Assembly: GCF_900142915.1 (NCBI RefSeq)
Contig: NZ_FRCM01000007.1
Span: forward strand, 1 to 64,000
DNA length: 64,000 bases
Source of the DNA: Mucilaginibacter sp. OK098
GTDB taxonomy: Bacteria; Bacteroidota; Bacteroidia; Sphingobacteriales; Sphingobacteriaceae
Reading direction: 5' to 3'
Part shown: positions 17,945 to 26,367 of the stretch, in pieces
Layout: each line of letters opens with the position of its first letter
Position numbering within the stretch: position 1 is the first letter of the stretch
Position numbers and translations under genes: made by a program
The notes under the pieces: generated by a model
Database searches by the model: none
What the model saw: the letters and a program-made list of their open reading frames with translations, nothing else
What the model was told of the DNA's origin: nothing

Positions 17945-18130
17945 ATGGAAGAAATAGTAAAAGATATAGAGCGTTTTTGGTCCGAAGCGATGCAAAACCT
18001 TAAAGAGGTTGTAGAAAAAGGTGCCCGTGAAGTGGTGGACCTGCCTGCTCATGAACTTGGCTTGCCACTGCCCAACGTACCATGTTCGCAGGATGAGGAA
18101 AACCATTTCCGTCCTCGCAGGGTCTCCTGA
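17945..18130 (+). CDS. Small hypothetical protein ending inside repeat R1
   Basis: The 61-residue product starts with an amphipathic charged helix (MEEIVKDIERFWSEAMQNLK). It begins 25 bp after the membrane protein gene. The last seven codons and the stop are supplied by the R1 repeat that starts near 18105, so the original C-terminus may have been cut off by repeat insertion. Function unknown; it may be a remnant. Confidence 0.4.
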   Translation: MEEIVKDIERFWSEAMQNLKEVVEKGAREVVDLPAHELGLPLPNVPCSQDEENHFRPRRVS

Positions 18131-18540
18131 AAGATTTAAGTTAACCCACAAAATTGCGAGCTTGGAAAGCGCAATAGGTGGCACCTACGGAGCCTAATAT
18201 ACTGGTTAACAAATTGCTATAAACAGGTGGCCCCGCTGGAGCTATCTCGCGCTTATATTACAATCGGTAATTACCTTTTGCGCAGCCCGGCCTCAGAGAG
18301 GCCCCGTGTTTATAGAAATATTAAACATAGGTTTCGACTCTGTAGGAGTCCCCTGCCGCAGTTAGGTGGCCCGCCTTACAGCATAAATTCGTGTTCATGA
18401 AGATTTTATGGGTTAACTTAAACCTGAAAGAGGACCCTGCGCCGCCTGCCAGGTATGTGATAGAAAATTTATCCCACGCCAAAAAACTCCGCAAACCACA
18501 ACGCAGGGTACTCTTTAAGAGACCCCGCTGAGACACAAGG
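18105..18540 (+). repeat. REP-like repeat R1, copy C, split by an insertion
   Basis: The left piece (18105-18134) and the right piece (18423-18540) together make one R1 unit in the same orientation as copies A and B. The intact sequence of copy A shows the uninterrupted site. The interrupting DNA is annotated separately. Confidence 0.8.
18126..18431 (+). mobile_element. 288-bp MITE-like element with 9-bp target duplication
   Basis: The direct repeats CCTGAAAGA at 18126-18134 and 18423-18431 flank DNA (18135-18422) whose ends are 20-bp inverted repeats with one mismatch: TTTAAGTTAACCCA plus AAAAT at the left end, the complement at the right. It sits inside an R1 repeat. No reading frame of note is inside, so it is non-autonomous. 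The interior carries several short motifs of the GGTGGC...GGAGC type. The transposase family cannot be named; a 9-bp duplication fits several IS families. Confidence 0.8.
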
Positions 18541-18654
18541 CCACAAGGGAGATCTTGCCTTATGGCAGGCGGGCTACCTAAACACCGGGCACAAGAACGC
18601 CATCTCTTTTGTCCAGGGCTGCATTCCCGCCAGGGGGGGACTTTATAAATTGGG

Positions 18655-21015
18655 CTATCTTAAAATAGTTACCGAGCCCGACAACGTGTGCTTCTCATCT
18701 AATTTAATAAGATAATAATAGGCGCCGGTAGCGAGTTCCTTCCCTTTATAAAGGCCGTCCCATTGTTTTGAGTAGCCTGTTGATTGAAATACCCGCTGGC
18801 CGTAACGGCTGAATATTTGCACATTACATTTTGGGAAAGCCATGATGTTCTTTATTTCCCATGTATCGTTTATGCCGTCACCGTTGGGGGTAAATGTGTT
18901 TGGCGGGACTATTTCAATTACCGTTGTGATATTTACGATGATCGGGCTTGAGGTCACTGTCGGCTGAGTTGTACAAGGCTGGTTATTTGTTAGCATACAA
19001 GTAACAACGTCCCCTTCGGCCAGGGAATTGGTAACGTATTGAAGTGAGTTTGATCCGGCGTTCGCACCGTTTACCAGCCATTGAAAAACCGGGGATACAC
19101 CACCATCAACCGGCATGGCTGTAAATGTTACCGTTCTACCTTTGTAATATACATCTGTGTTTGATTTTATAGCAATAAACGGTGCATATACCTGATTTAC
19201 CTTTAGCACAACCACATTACTGTTTGCAGTTGTATTTAACTGGCATATTGCAGCATCGCTCATCATTATACAGGTCACCCTGTCGCCGTCATTAAGTTTA
19301 TCAGAAACGTAAGTAACACCGGTTCCGCTTGCAATATCGTTTACAAACCATTGATAAGTTGGCGTTGTGCCCCCATTTGTTGGCACTGCCGTAAAGCTAA
19401 CAGCTGTACTTTGACAAATAGTTGTATTATCGGCAGTAATATTTACAGCGCATATTTCTGCAGGACCGGTTAATGTAATCGCATTGCTTGTTGCCGTTGG
19501 CAAGGTTAGGCACGGATAGTTACTTGTTATTAAGCACGTAATCACATCGCCTGGTTTTGCACCCGCGTTCGAAAATGTTGCAGACGTACCATTCACGCCT
19601 GAATTTAAACCGTTAATTTGCCATTGATAAAGCGGGGATGTACCGCCATTTACCGGAACTGCCGTAAATACAGGAGTAAATTTATCACATATGATTTCGG
19701 TATTTGCAGCTATTGTAACCTGTGGTGTTTCAGATGCGATAACTTCAATAGCGTTTGTTGTAACCTGGCATCCTGTTTTTGAAGTAACAACAGCCGAATA
19801 ATTGCCCGGCGATGTTGCCGTATAAGTACCGTTTAACGGATTAGTAAATTTAAGCACCTTATTGCCCGCAAAATCGGAAACATACAAGCTGTTATTAATA
19901 GCTATTGTTATTCCTGAGGCATTTATGTTACGGGCTAATACGGTGCCGGTGATTGCACCGGCATCCCATTCCATAACCCGGTTATTACTAAAATCAGAAA
20001 TATATTTATTGCCAAACGCATCAACGCAAATATCAACCGGATAATTCAGTTGGTTAGCAGCGTTGCCCGCACCATGACCACCGGCAGCGGTTACCCCGGT
20101 TGTTGCGCCGGGAGACCATTCTTGTATCCGGTTATTATTTTCATCACTTACAAACAAATTGCCGGCATTATCAACAAAAAGGCCGGTTGGAATATCAAGC
20201 TGTTTGGCTGTCGATCCCTGGCCATGTCCGCCCGCAACAACGATCCCATTAACCGAACCGGGGGCATATTTCTTCACAACATAACCTAATTCTTCCGCAA
20301 CATATATATAACCGTTATTATCTACAAAAATCCCGGTTGGAGCACTCAGATTAGTAATTAAAGTCTCGCCCGTTACTGCGCCGGGGGCCCATTTTTGCAC
20401 GCGATTGTTGTGTTGGTCTGCAATATAAATATTCCCGGCAGCATCAGTGAACACCGCTGACGGATGATCGAGCTGATTGGCAGCATTTCCAGGTCCATTA
20501 CCTCCCGCAACCGTTACGCCCGCAGTTGCCCCGGGTGCCCATTTTTGCACACGGGCATTATAATAATCAGGTATGTAAACATTATCTGCTGCATCAATCC
20601 ACAAACGGTCGGGGCCATTTAACTGGTTAGCATTTGAACCCGCCCCATGTCCGCCTGCTACAACTACTGGATTACTGAATTTTCCGGCAGTTTGGGTTTC
20701 AACTGTTATTCCGTCCTTTTTCCATTCTATTTTTTCGGGCTGCTGGTTGCCGGCAACGGTCAATACACTGCCTGTACATTTTCCGCCGGATATAGTTGCA
20801 GTGAATGTACAAGCTGCGTTATTTTTAAGCACCGAAGATGTAACAACGGGGTGGTTTTTCTTTTTGGCTTTGATTGTATCCGGCACCTTATTGCTTATCA
20901 CAAGCAGGCTATTCCAGCGTGTGGCGGTCTCTTTATTTTTCAATGCGAATCCCGGTGGGATTATAAGGAATAGTATGCCAAAATATATCAGGAAAAATAG
21001 TCTGTAGGTCCTCAT
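18655..21015 (-). CDS. NHL-repeat / Ig-like protein with T9SS type B sorting domain
   Basis: The product is 786 residues from the ATG at 21015, chosen because it opens a good signal peptide (MRTYRLFFLIYFGILFLIIP). After an N-terminal ~100 residues come about six NHL-type propeller repeats (blades such as LWIDAADNVYIPDYYNARVQKWAPG). Three Ig/PKD-like modules with the pattern 'P.YQW..NG' follow, and a C-terminal CHU_C domain with FTPNGDGINDTW. The last domain predicts type IX secretion and surface display. Its role may be adhesion or binding; no catalytic residues are seen. Confidence 0.88.
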   Translation of the reverse strand: MRTYRLFFLIYFGILFLIIPPGFALKNKETATRWNSLLVISNKVPDTIKAKKKNHPVVTSSVLKNNAACTFTATISGGKCTGSVLTVAGNQQPEKIEWKKDGITVETQTAGKFSNPVVVAGGHGAGSNANQLNGPDRLWIDAADNVYIPDYYNARVQKWAPGATAGVTVAGGNGPGNAANQLDHPSAVFTDAAGNIYIADQHNNRVQKWAPGAVTGETLITNLSAPTGIFVDNNGYIYVAEELGYVVKKYAPGSVNGIVVAGGHGQGSTAKQLDIPTGLFVDNAGNLFVSDENNNRIQEWSPGATTGVTAAGGHGAGNAANQLNYPVDICVDAFGNKYISDFSNNRVMEWDAGAITGTVLARNINASGITIAINNSLYVSDFAGNKVLKFTNPLNGTYTATSPGNYSAVVTSKTGCQVTTNAIEVIASETPQVTIAANTEIICDKFTPVFTAVPVNGGTSPLYQWQINGLNSGVNGTSATFSNAGAKPGDVITCLITSNYPCLTLPTATSNAITLTGPAEICAVNITADNTTICQSTAVSFTAVPTNGGTTPTYQWFVNDIASGTGVTYVSDKLNDGDRVTCIMMSDAAICQLNTTANSNVVVLKVNQVYAPFIAIKSNTDVYYKGRTVTFTAMPVDGGVSPVFQWLVNGANAGSNSLQYVTNSLAEGDVVTCMLTNNQPCTTQPTVTSSPIIVNITTVIEIVPPNTFTPNGDGINDTWEIKNIMAFPKCNVQIFSRYGQRVFQSTGYSKQWDGLYKGKELATGAYYYLIKLDEKHTLSGSVTILR

Positions 21016-21281
21016 TGTGCACCCTGTTTCTGTGACATGTTTGTTGCTAAGCCATGACACAGGGCGGCGTAAAGATAATTATTTTATGCCCTTTTAAGTA
21101 TCGTCAACAACACCTGGATAAAGCTTTTGCATTTGAGGACCGTCAGCACGCTAAATACTGCAAATGCCTCTCCTCCTCCCCCGCCTGCCCAGGCATTTTG
21201 CCTGGGCACACAATAATTTAAGCGTCCCGCTTAAATTAAAAACCATCGCTATTTTTAAAAGTAAAAACTCCTATTTATTTC

Positions 21282-21425
21282 ATGTCACGCAATGCCTCAA
21301 CCGACGAACTTTATTTTTTAACCTTAACCGTAGTACACTGGGTTAGCTATTTTCACCAGGCGGTTATTGATCAGAAGATCGACTACATTCATGAAAATCC
21401 GGTAAGGGAGGAATTTGAGGGTGCG
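21282..21425 (+). pseudogene. Remnant of a REP-associated (IS200-like) transposase
   Basis: The start MSRNASTDELYFLTLTVVHW resembles the N-terminus of Bacteroidota Y1/RAYT transposases. It then jumps directly to QKIDYIHENPVREEF, which matches their C-terminal helix, so the central HUH and tyrosine part is missing. The surroundings (21061-21281) have no gene. It may be a relic of the enzyme that spread the hairpin repeats in this region. Confidence 0.55.
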
Positions 21426-21429
21426 GGGC

Positions 21430-21936
21430 CTACGATAATAGGCTATTTACACCTATTTTTGCATTTTGAATCCTTGTTACGGTGTCGTAATATTTCGTAA
21501 CGTCATAGTTTATAAAACCTTTTCCGTCCCTCATTTCTGCCAATACTATAACATCATCAGTTATGATTTCAGGCACTATCAAGAAGAAATGAGCAAACCT
21601 GTTCCGTTCATCTTGTGCAAATTGAATATCTTTAAAGACTTCACTATGAGGCCATGAATTACTGCCAGTTTTAACAAATCCTTTACTTTCAGCATATCTA
21701 TTCATCAATGCCAGCAAAGAATCTTTCTTAGATTGAAACGTAAGTCGATCCAAAATTATAAATCTAAAGTCGACTCTTTTATTGTCATTGTTCGGGGTAA
21801 AGTAATCCATCAATAAATGTTCGATTGATTTTTCGAGTAGATTAAAGGTATCTATCAATTTGCCACGGTAGTAATAGGCTTGTTCAATATACTGGTGTCG
21901 CCAAAGCGAATATTGCATGCCGTTATCATCATTCAT
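21430..21936 (-). CDS. HEPN-like hypothetical protein
   Basis: The 168-residue alpha-helical protein has the motif ERNRFAHF: Arg111-Asn112 and His116 form the R-N-x3-H pattern of HEPN ribonucleases. The preceding helices (FNLLEKSIEHLLMDYF, ILDRLTFQSKKDSLLALM) fit the usual HEPN-like layout. HEPN proteins often act as toxins or effectors of defence systems by cleaving RNA. It is divergent from the DUF3800 gene across 246 bp. No antitoxin such as an MNT nucleotidyltransferase is adjacent. The family call is by motif and fold pattern only. Confidence 0.55.
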   Translation of the reverse strand: MNDDNGMQYSLWRHQYIEQAYYYRGKLIDTFNLLEKSIEHLLMDYFTPNNDNKRVDFRFIILDRLTFQSKKDSLLALMNRYAESKGFVKTGSNSWPHSEVFKDIQFAQDERNRFAHFFLIVPEIITDDVIVLAEMRDGKGFINYDVTKYYDTVTRIQNAKIGVNSLLS

Positions 21937-21970
21937 AAATTGTCAGAGTTTCGCTAAAAATAGTAAATAT

Positions 21971-22010
21971 ATTCCGTCCCCGCAGGGTCCCGCATCGCGG
22001 ATCCTGCGAT
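21971..22010 (+). repeat. REP-like repeat R1, fragment D
   Basis: ATTCCGTCCCCGCAGGGTC is identical to the start of copy A, followed by a single hairpin (GCAGGGTC with GATCCTGC). It lies in the intergenic space between the HEPN-like and DUF3800 genes. Confidence 0.65.
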
Positions 22011-22182
22011 GTATCGCGCTGATGGTGTGTAATAACCCACTGTCAAATCACCAGCCAACTCTTCGAAATATAATGTAATAATTCCTATATTTACACATGA
22101 CCAGAACCCGGCACGACCTAAAGAAAATATAAAAACGCACAAAGCTCTGTTACCAAAAGAATGGCTGTAAAATAAAGTTAAG

Positions 22183-23334
22183 ATGATCAGAGAACCCGCG
22201 TTAATCCTTATTGATGAATTTGGTAATACCCATATTGACTTGTCCAAAGACGGCACGTTCTCTCATTTCATTTATGTGGCGCTAATCATCCCGCTTAAGC
22301 ACAAGACCGAAGCGCTCAGTATCCGTAAGCAGATTAGTAAAAGTAGTTTTTTTGGAAAGGAGTTAAAATCCAGCAAACTTGGGCCAAAAATGTTCGACCG
22401 CAGACTGGCGGCCTTAAAAGAACTCGTCGGTGGGCTTGATTTCACAGTAGATATATTGGTGATTGACAAATCCAAACTTGATGAGGCGGACGGGTTGAAA
22501 TACAAACAAGTATTTTATAAATATTTTCAAAACCTTTTCGTTGCCAAATACAGCCAGCGTTATGAGTCCTTCGAAATTATTGCCGATAAAGTTGGCGAGG
22601 CATTCAAGTATGAACTACAACAGTATGTCAGGGAACATGGCATACAGGCTGATCTTTTCAATCCAAACCGGACATTTCACTTAAAGGACGATTATACAGA
22701 AGAACCCTTGCTCCAACTGGCCGACTTGGTTTGCGGTTCAGTCGGCAAGATATTCTGCTCCAGCCATGCCGAAGCCCGGGCCAAAGAGCTTTTCCAGGCG
22801 GTCCATACTCGAGCATCGGTCGATTATTTTCCCAGTCAGCAGAAAGTATTTCTGCCGGCCGAAAAGAACCAGCAGGTTGATGAGCAGGTAGGATCGGTTA
22901 CTATCAACCTTGTACTGGATTTCATGGAGAATAATCCGCTAAGAACCCAGCAGGAATACCTTCGCATGATCGATTACCTGCTGCTACATTACAATATTGA
23001 CCGGGAAAGGGTTGTTCCCACATACGAACTGCTCCACTACCTAGAGCAATTCGCGCCGGGTACTACTGAAGAAAAAGTCAGGTATATGGTTCGCACGTTG
23101 CGATACGAAGGCTTGTTCATTGTAAGCCATGCTGGAAAATCGGGGTATAAGCTGGCCGCCAATTATCACGATATCGAACAATATTTTAACCATTTTCTGA
23201 AGTATGTCATCCCTATGCTCCAAAAGGTAAAAATATTGAACGAGTCCATTTCGGCCAGCACCTATAATAAAATAAACCCACTGGAAAAGGATGAGACTTT
23301 TCAGCAATTAAAAGAATTATTAAGCGCGCTGTAA
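22183..23334 (+). CDS. DUF3800 protein with C-terminal winged-helix-like region
   Basis: The 383-residue protein has DUF3800 features: IDEFGN (Asp11, Glu12) in the first strand, acidic residues in VIDKSK (Asp95) and IIADK (Asp135), and the conserved QLADLVCGS (Asp181). The family is predicted to have an RNase H-like nuclease fold. Residues ~230-383 are an extra, mostly helical region that looks like a winged-helix DNA-binding domain. DUF3800 genes are frequent in defence islands. The divergent neighbour is HEPN-like. The substrate and the link between the two are inference. Confidence 0.75.
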   Translation: MIREPALILIDEFGNTHIDLSKDGTFSHFIYVALIIPLKHKTEALSIRKQISKSSFFGKELKSSKLGPKMFDRRLAALKELVGGLDFTVDILVIDKSKLDEADGLKYKQVFYKYFQNLFVAKYSQRYESFEIIADKVGEAFKYELQQYVREHGIQADLFNPNRTFHLKDDYTEEPLLQLADLVCGSVGKIFCSSHAEARAKELFQAVHTRASVDYFPSQQKVFLPAEKNQQVDEQVGSVTINLVLDFMENNPLRTQQEYLRMIDYLLLHYNIDRERVVPTYELLHYLEQFAPGTTEEKVRYMVRTLRYEGLFIVSHAGKSGYKLAANYHDIEQYFNHFLKYVIPMLQKVKILNESISASTYNKINPLEKDETFQQLKELLSAL

Positions 23335-23409
23335 AAACAATAGCCTGTTTGACTACCCCCTCTGGCGCAAATCTGATATGCCGGGTTAAGGCCCAAAAGC
23401 AACCACCCA

Positions 23410-24249
23410 TCACCCAAAATCCGCCCCCAAAGTAACTCCCTTCCACTTCTCCAACTCCGCCCCCATTGCCACCAGCTTTTCCGAAGCCCTGTTATAAGCA
23501 TCATTCCCAAGAAACAGGTGCATCGGCGGCTCCGGGCTTTCGGCTAATTCCATAAAGATCTCTGCAGCACGCTCCGGATCACCGGCTTGCTGGCCGTTCA
23601 TGGACAGGTACCGCTCCTGGGTGTTTTTTACGGCTTCGTAACCGGCTATTTTGGAGGTGGTGAAAGCAAGTGAGTCTTGGGTCAAAAAGCCGGTGCGGAA
23701 ACCCGATGGTTCGGCTACGGTAACTTTAATTCCAAATTCTTTTACATCCAGCGCAATCACTTCCGAAAAAGCAGCCACCGCAGCTTTGGTAGCCGAATAA
23801 ACCGACCAGCCCGGCGCACCCACAAAACCCGCCACCGAACCAATATTTATAATATAACCAGATTGCTGGCTGCGCATCACCGGCAGCACGCTCCTTACCA
23901 CATTAATAGTTGCGAATATATTTACATCAAAAATGTCGCGGATCTTCTGCTCCTCAATTTCTTCCACAGTTCCGGCCATTCCGTAGCCGGCATTATTAAC
24001 CACCACATCAATCTGTCCGAATGCCGCCAGCGTTTGCTGGATAGATTCGTCAATACAATCCAGGTTATTCAAATCAACAGCCAGCGGGAGAAAACGGTCG
24101 CTGTCTATCAAACCAACCGCCTGGCTCAATGAGTGTGCATCTCGGGAAGTTGCGGCAACCCGATAGCCGTGGTCAAGCAGTTTTTTTACGAGGGTGAGTC
24201 CCAATCCCCGGGAGGCCCCTGTTACATACCATACTTTTGAAGTGTTCAT
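23410..24249 (-). CDS. Classical SDR family oxidoreductase
   Basis: The 279-residue protein has the TGASRGLG cofactor loop (residues about 10-17), NNAG, the catalytic Ser in NIGSVAGF and the YSATK active-site motif (Tyr about 154, Lys about 158). Residues after the cofactor strand (TSRDAHSL) suggest NADP preference. It lies about 250 bp downstream of the nitronate monooxygenase gene on the same strand, separated by a repeat element. Confidence 0.87.
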   Translation of the reverse strand: MNTSKVWYVTGASRGLGLTLVKKLLDHGYRVAATSRDAHSLSQAVGLIDSDRFLPLAVDLNNLDCIDESIQQTLAAFGQIDVVVNNAGYGMAGTVEEIEEQKIRDIFDVNIFATINVVRSVLPVMRSQQSGYIINIGSVAGFVGAPGWSVYSATKAAVAAFSEVIALDVKEFGIKVTVAEPSGFRTGFLTQDSLAFTTSKIAGYEAVKNTQERYLSMNGQQAGDPERAAEIFMELAESPEPPMHLFLGNDAYNRASEKLVAMGAELEKWKGVTLGADFG

Positions 24250-24297
24250 GGTTTAAAGTTTTTAAATGTTTTTAATTCAGTTATCAAATAATTTTTC

Positions 24298-24487
24298 TTT
24301 TTCACCCGCTGCCGCGAAGCAGAGAGGGTCGCCCATCCGCTGGCTAGCGGAGTCGGCGGGGTGAGTCAAACCGCCATGCATTTGCGTCAATGCATTTGCG
24401 TCAATATCGCGCGCAAATTTACCCACCCGTCCGCTAGTCAGCGGATTCGCTCGACCTCCCTCCCTTCCGTAAACGGGAAGGAGGGAA
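24298..24487 (+). repeat. Palindromic repeat element P, copy 1 (intergenic)
   Basis: About 190 bp with complementary ends (AAGCAGAGAGGGTCG side against CTCGACCTCCCTCCC side) and an inner part shared with the copy at 26046-26227 (GGTGAGTCAAACCGCC, TGCATTTGCG...TTGCG, TTTACCCACCC). It fills the gap between the SDR and nitronate monooxygenase genes. Confidence 0.75.
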
Positions 24488-24498
24488 AGAAAATAACA

Positions 24499-25590
24499 TT
24501 ACCCTATAGCTTTTAAATGATCAAAATGTGCCGTAGTTTCTTCTATGACAGACTTCATCAGTTCCCCGGCTTTTGTGTGTTTCAATACCGGCGCTATCTG
24601 GCCGCCCCAAAATAAGATCATATCCCATTTTTCCTGTTCTAAAGCTGCTTTCCTTAAATGCGACATAAACTGTGTTTGCAGCGGGAACGGTAAAAAGTCT
24701 TTCTCTTTATGCACCAGGTCCTTTGCAATGCGGCTGGTTATCCCCCTGCCAAGCCGCCCGGTAAATGCCCGCGATAAGGAAGTGTACTTAGCCGCATCTG
24801 AAAACAGCATTTGCCGGTGCATGGCTGTAGCGTTTGATTCATCAGTCGCCAGGAAAGCGGTGCCGATCTGCACGGCATCGGCGCCAAGCGTTAATGCTGC
24901 GGCAACACCCCTTCCGTTAGCAATACCACCTGCGGCAATAACCGGGGTCTTTACTTTTTCTTTGATCAGCTGCAACAATACAAACGTTCCTGTAGTGGAT
25001 GATTCCGCAGGTGCCAGGAACGATGGCCGATGCCCTCCGGCCTCGAAACCTGATGCGATGATCAGATCCACACCTGCGTTTTCCAAAACAATTGCCTCAT
25101 CCAGCGTAGTTGCTGCTCCAACGGTAACAATCCCAAGCCTGCGGCATTGTTCAAGGATCACGGCAGATGGGATGCCAAACATAAAGCTGAACACCGGTGG
25201 CCGCTGGTGCAGGATCACTTCCACCTGGTTTTCAAACCGGGATTTGAACGGTGCAGGTTTTTCAGGCAAAGCAATTCCCAGCTCATCAAAATAAGGCTTG
25301 AATAATTGTTGCGCCTGTTTAAACTGCCCGTCTGAAACTGTACCATCCACGGCATCCGTATCCGAAACCCACAAGTTAATATTATAAGGCTTATTGGTGG
25401 CCACCTTGATCTGCTGATCAACTTCAATGATCTCCTGCGGACTTAACGTATAGGCTCCATAACCCCCAAGCCCCCCGGCGTTTGATACGGTTGATACCAG
25501 CTGAACAGATGACAGGTTGCCGCCAAACGGCCCCTGCAGGATGGGATACTCAATGCCCAAAATTCCGGATGCTTTTGTTTTGTACCACAT
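24499..25590 (-). CDS. Nitronate monooxygenase family FMN protein
   Basis: The 363-residue TIM-barrel flavoprotein has the family signatures PILQGPFGGN at the N-terminus, a GFEAGGHRPSF loop (about residues 178-188) and AAGGIANGRGVAAAL followed by GADAVQIGTAFL, which binds the FMN phosphate. Family enzymes oxidise alkyl nitronates such as propionate-3-nitronate, or act as NADH:quinone reductases. It is part of the minus-strand run with SDR, NTF2-like and tautomerase genes. Confidence 0.88.
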   Translation of the reverse strand: MWYKTKASGILGIEYPILQGPFGGNLSSVQLVSTVSNAGGLGGYGAYTLSPQEIIEVDQQIKVATNKPYNINLWVSDTDAVDGTVSDGQFKQAQQLFKPYFDELGIALPEKPAPFKSRFENQVEVILHQRPPVFSFMFGIPSAVILEQCRRLGIVTVGAATTLDEAIVLENAGVDLIIASGFEAGGHRPSFLAPAESSTTGTFVLLQLIKEKVKTPVIAAGGIANGRGVAAALTLGADAVQIGTAFLATDESNATAMHRQMLFSDAAKYTSLSRAFTGRLGRGITSRIAKDLVHKEKDFLPFPLQTQFMSHLRKAALEQEKWDMILFWGGQIAPVLKHTKAGELMKSVIEETTAHFDHLKAIG

Positions 25591-25601
25591 GGCTTTAAAA
25601 T

Positions 25602-26366
25602 TTATTCGGCCACATCGCTGATCATCTTATTAACGATCAGCCAGCGGTTATCAATTTTATGGAATGACAGGAACTCGTCATAATTGAAATCGTACATTTT
25701 AACATGTACTTTGGCAACAGCTATGGAGTTCACCACATCAATAGAAATGATCGTCCCTTTAAATGGTTTGCCCGAATCTTTCGGACTTTGGCGATTAGCA
25801 ACACCGTCAAGGTATTGCTCAAGCGTTTTGGCATAAGGCTGCCCCTTCACATCCCCGAACAATAAGGTGCCAGGATGAAAAATGTTGCCCAGGGTATTCA
25901 CATTACCTTCATAGATCCCTTTGAAATAGTAAGTCTCCAATACCTGGGTGATTGCTAATGAATCTTGCTGATTATTTTCCATTTTGTTTGAATTTTGTGC
26001 TTTTGATACCAATACTAAACGTCGGGCCCCGTGCGATTCCCTCCTGTCTCCTTTTTTTACCCTCTTTGCGAAGCAGAGAGGGTCGCCCAGCGAAGCGTCG
26101 GCGGGGTGAGTCAAACCGCCGTGCATTTGCGCCAATGCATTTGCGTTAATATCGCTCGCATATTTACCCACCCGGTCGACGCTTCGCTGGACCACCCTCC
26201 CTTCCGCAAGCGGGAAGGAGGGAAAAAAAGCTTGATTTAATGACATTGTCCCTTCCCCAGGGAATGAATCGCACCACCCGCTGCTTTTTTTTGATTCTTC
26301 TAACATATTTGCTTTTGATACCAACAAAGTGCAGGCCAAAAAAGCAGTTAATAAAAGCGTTTTCAT
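25602..26366 (-). CDS. Lumazine-binding/NTF2-like secreted protein interrupted by an in-frame repeat insertion
   Basis: The last ~125 residues are an NTF2-like domain of the putative lumazine-binding type (LETYYFKGIYEGN, then FHKIDNRWLIVNKM). The first 19 residues are a signal peptide (MKTLLLTAFLACTLLVSKA) starting 1 bp after the upstream SDR gene. Between them lie 104 extra residues encoded by a copy of palindromic element P. The insertion is bounded by a 15-bp direct repeat, each copy coding LVSKA, and is exactly 312 bp, so the frame is kept. Without it the gene would code for a normal ~150-residue secreted protein. Translation might also restart at the ATG at 25982. Whether the product works is unknown. 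Confidence 0.8.
   Translation of the reverse strand: MKTLLLTAFLACTLLVSKANMLEESKKSSGWCDSFPGEGTMSLNQAFFPSFPLAEGRVVQRSVDRVGKYASDINANALAQMHGGLTHPADASLGDPLCFAKRVKKGDRRESHGARRLVLVSKAQNSNKMENNQQDSLAITQVLETYYFKGIYEGNVNTLGNIFHPGTLLFGDVKGQPYAKTLEQYLDGVANRQSPKDSGKPFKGTIISIDVVNSIAVAKVHVKMYDFNYDEFLSFHKIDNRWLIVNKMISDVAE
25998..26324 (-). mobile_element. Palindromic element P inserted in-frame in a gene
   Basis: The direct repeats TGCTTTTGATACCAA at 25998-26012 and 26310-26324 enclose 297 bp. The ends of the insert are inverted repeats (GTGCGATTCCCT against AGGGAATGAATCGCAC), and its core at 26046-26227 is a copy of the element at 24298-24487. It has no stop codon in the host frame. Confidence 0.78.
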
Positions 26367-26367
26367 A

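Noticed and set aside
14279..18536. Minus-strand open frames in the R1 repeats sharing the peptide WDKFSI
   Set aside because: The frame shifts between copies (indels upstream of the shared peptide) and there are no start or promoter signals. The conserved DNA is explained by the hairpin repeat.
21282..21425. Intact IS200-like transposase
   Set aside because: Only the N- and C-terminal ends are left; the catalytic centre is missing, so it is listed as a pseudogene.
24545..25294. Long plus-strand frame (249 codons) opposite the nitronate monooxygenase gene
   Set aside because: Its sequence is Cys/Ser/Pro-rich without any domain; the opposite strand has the full set of family motifs.
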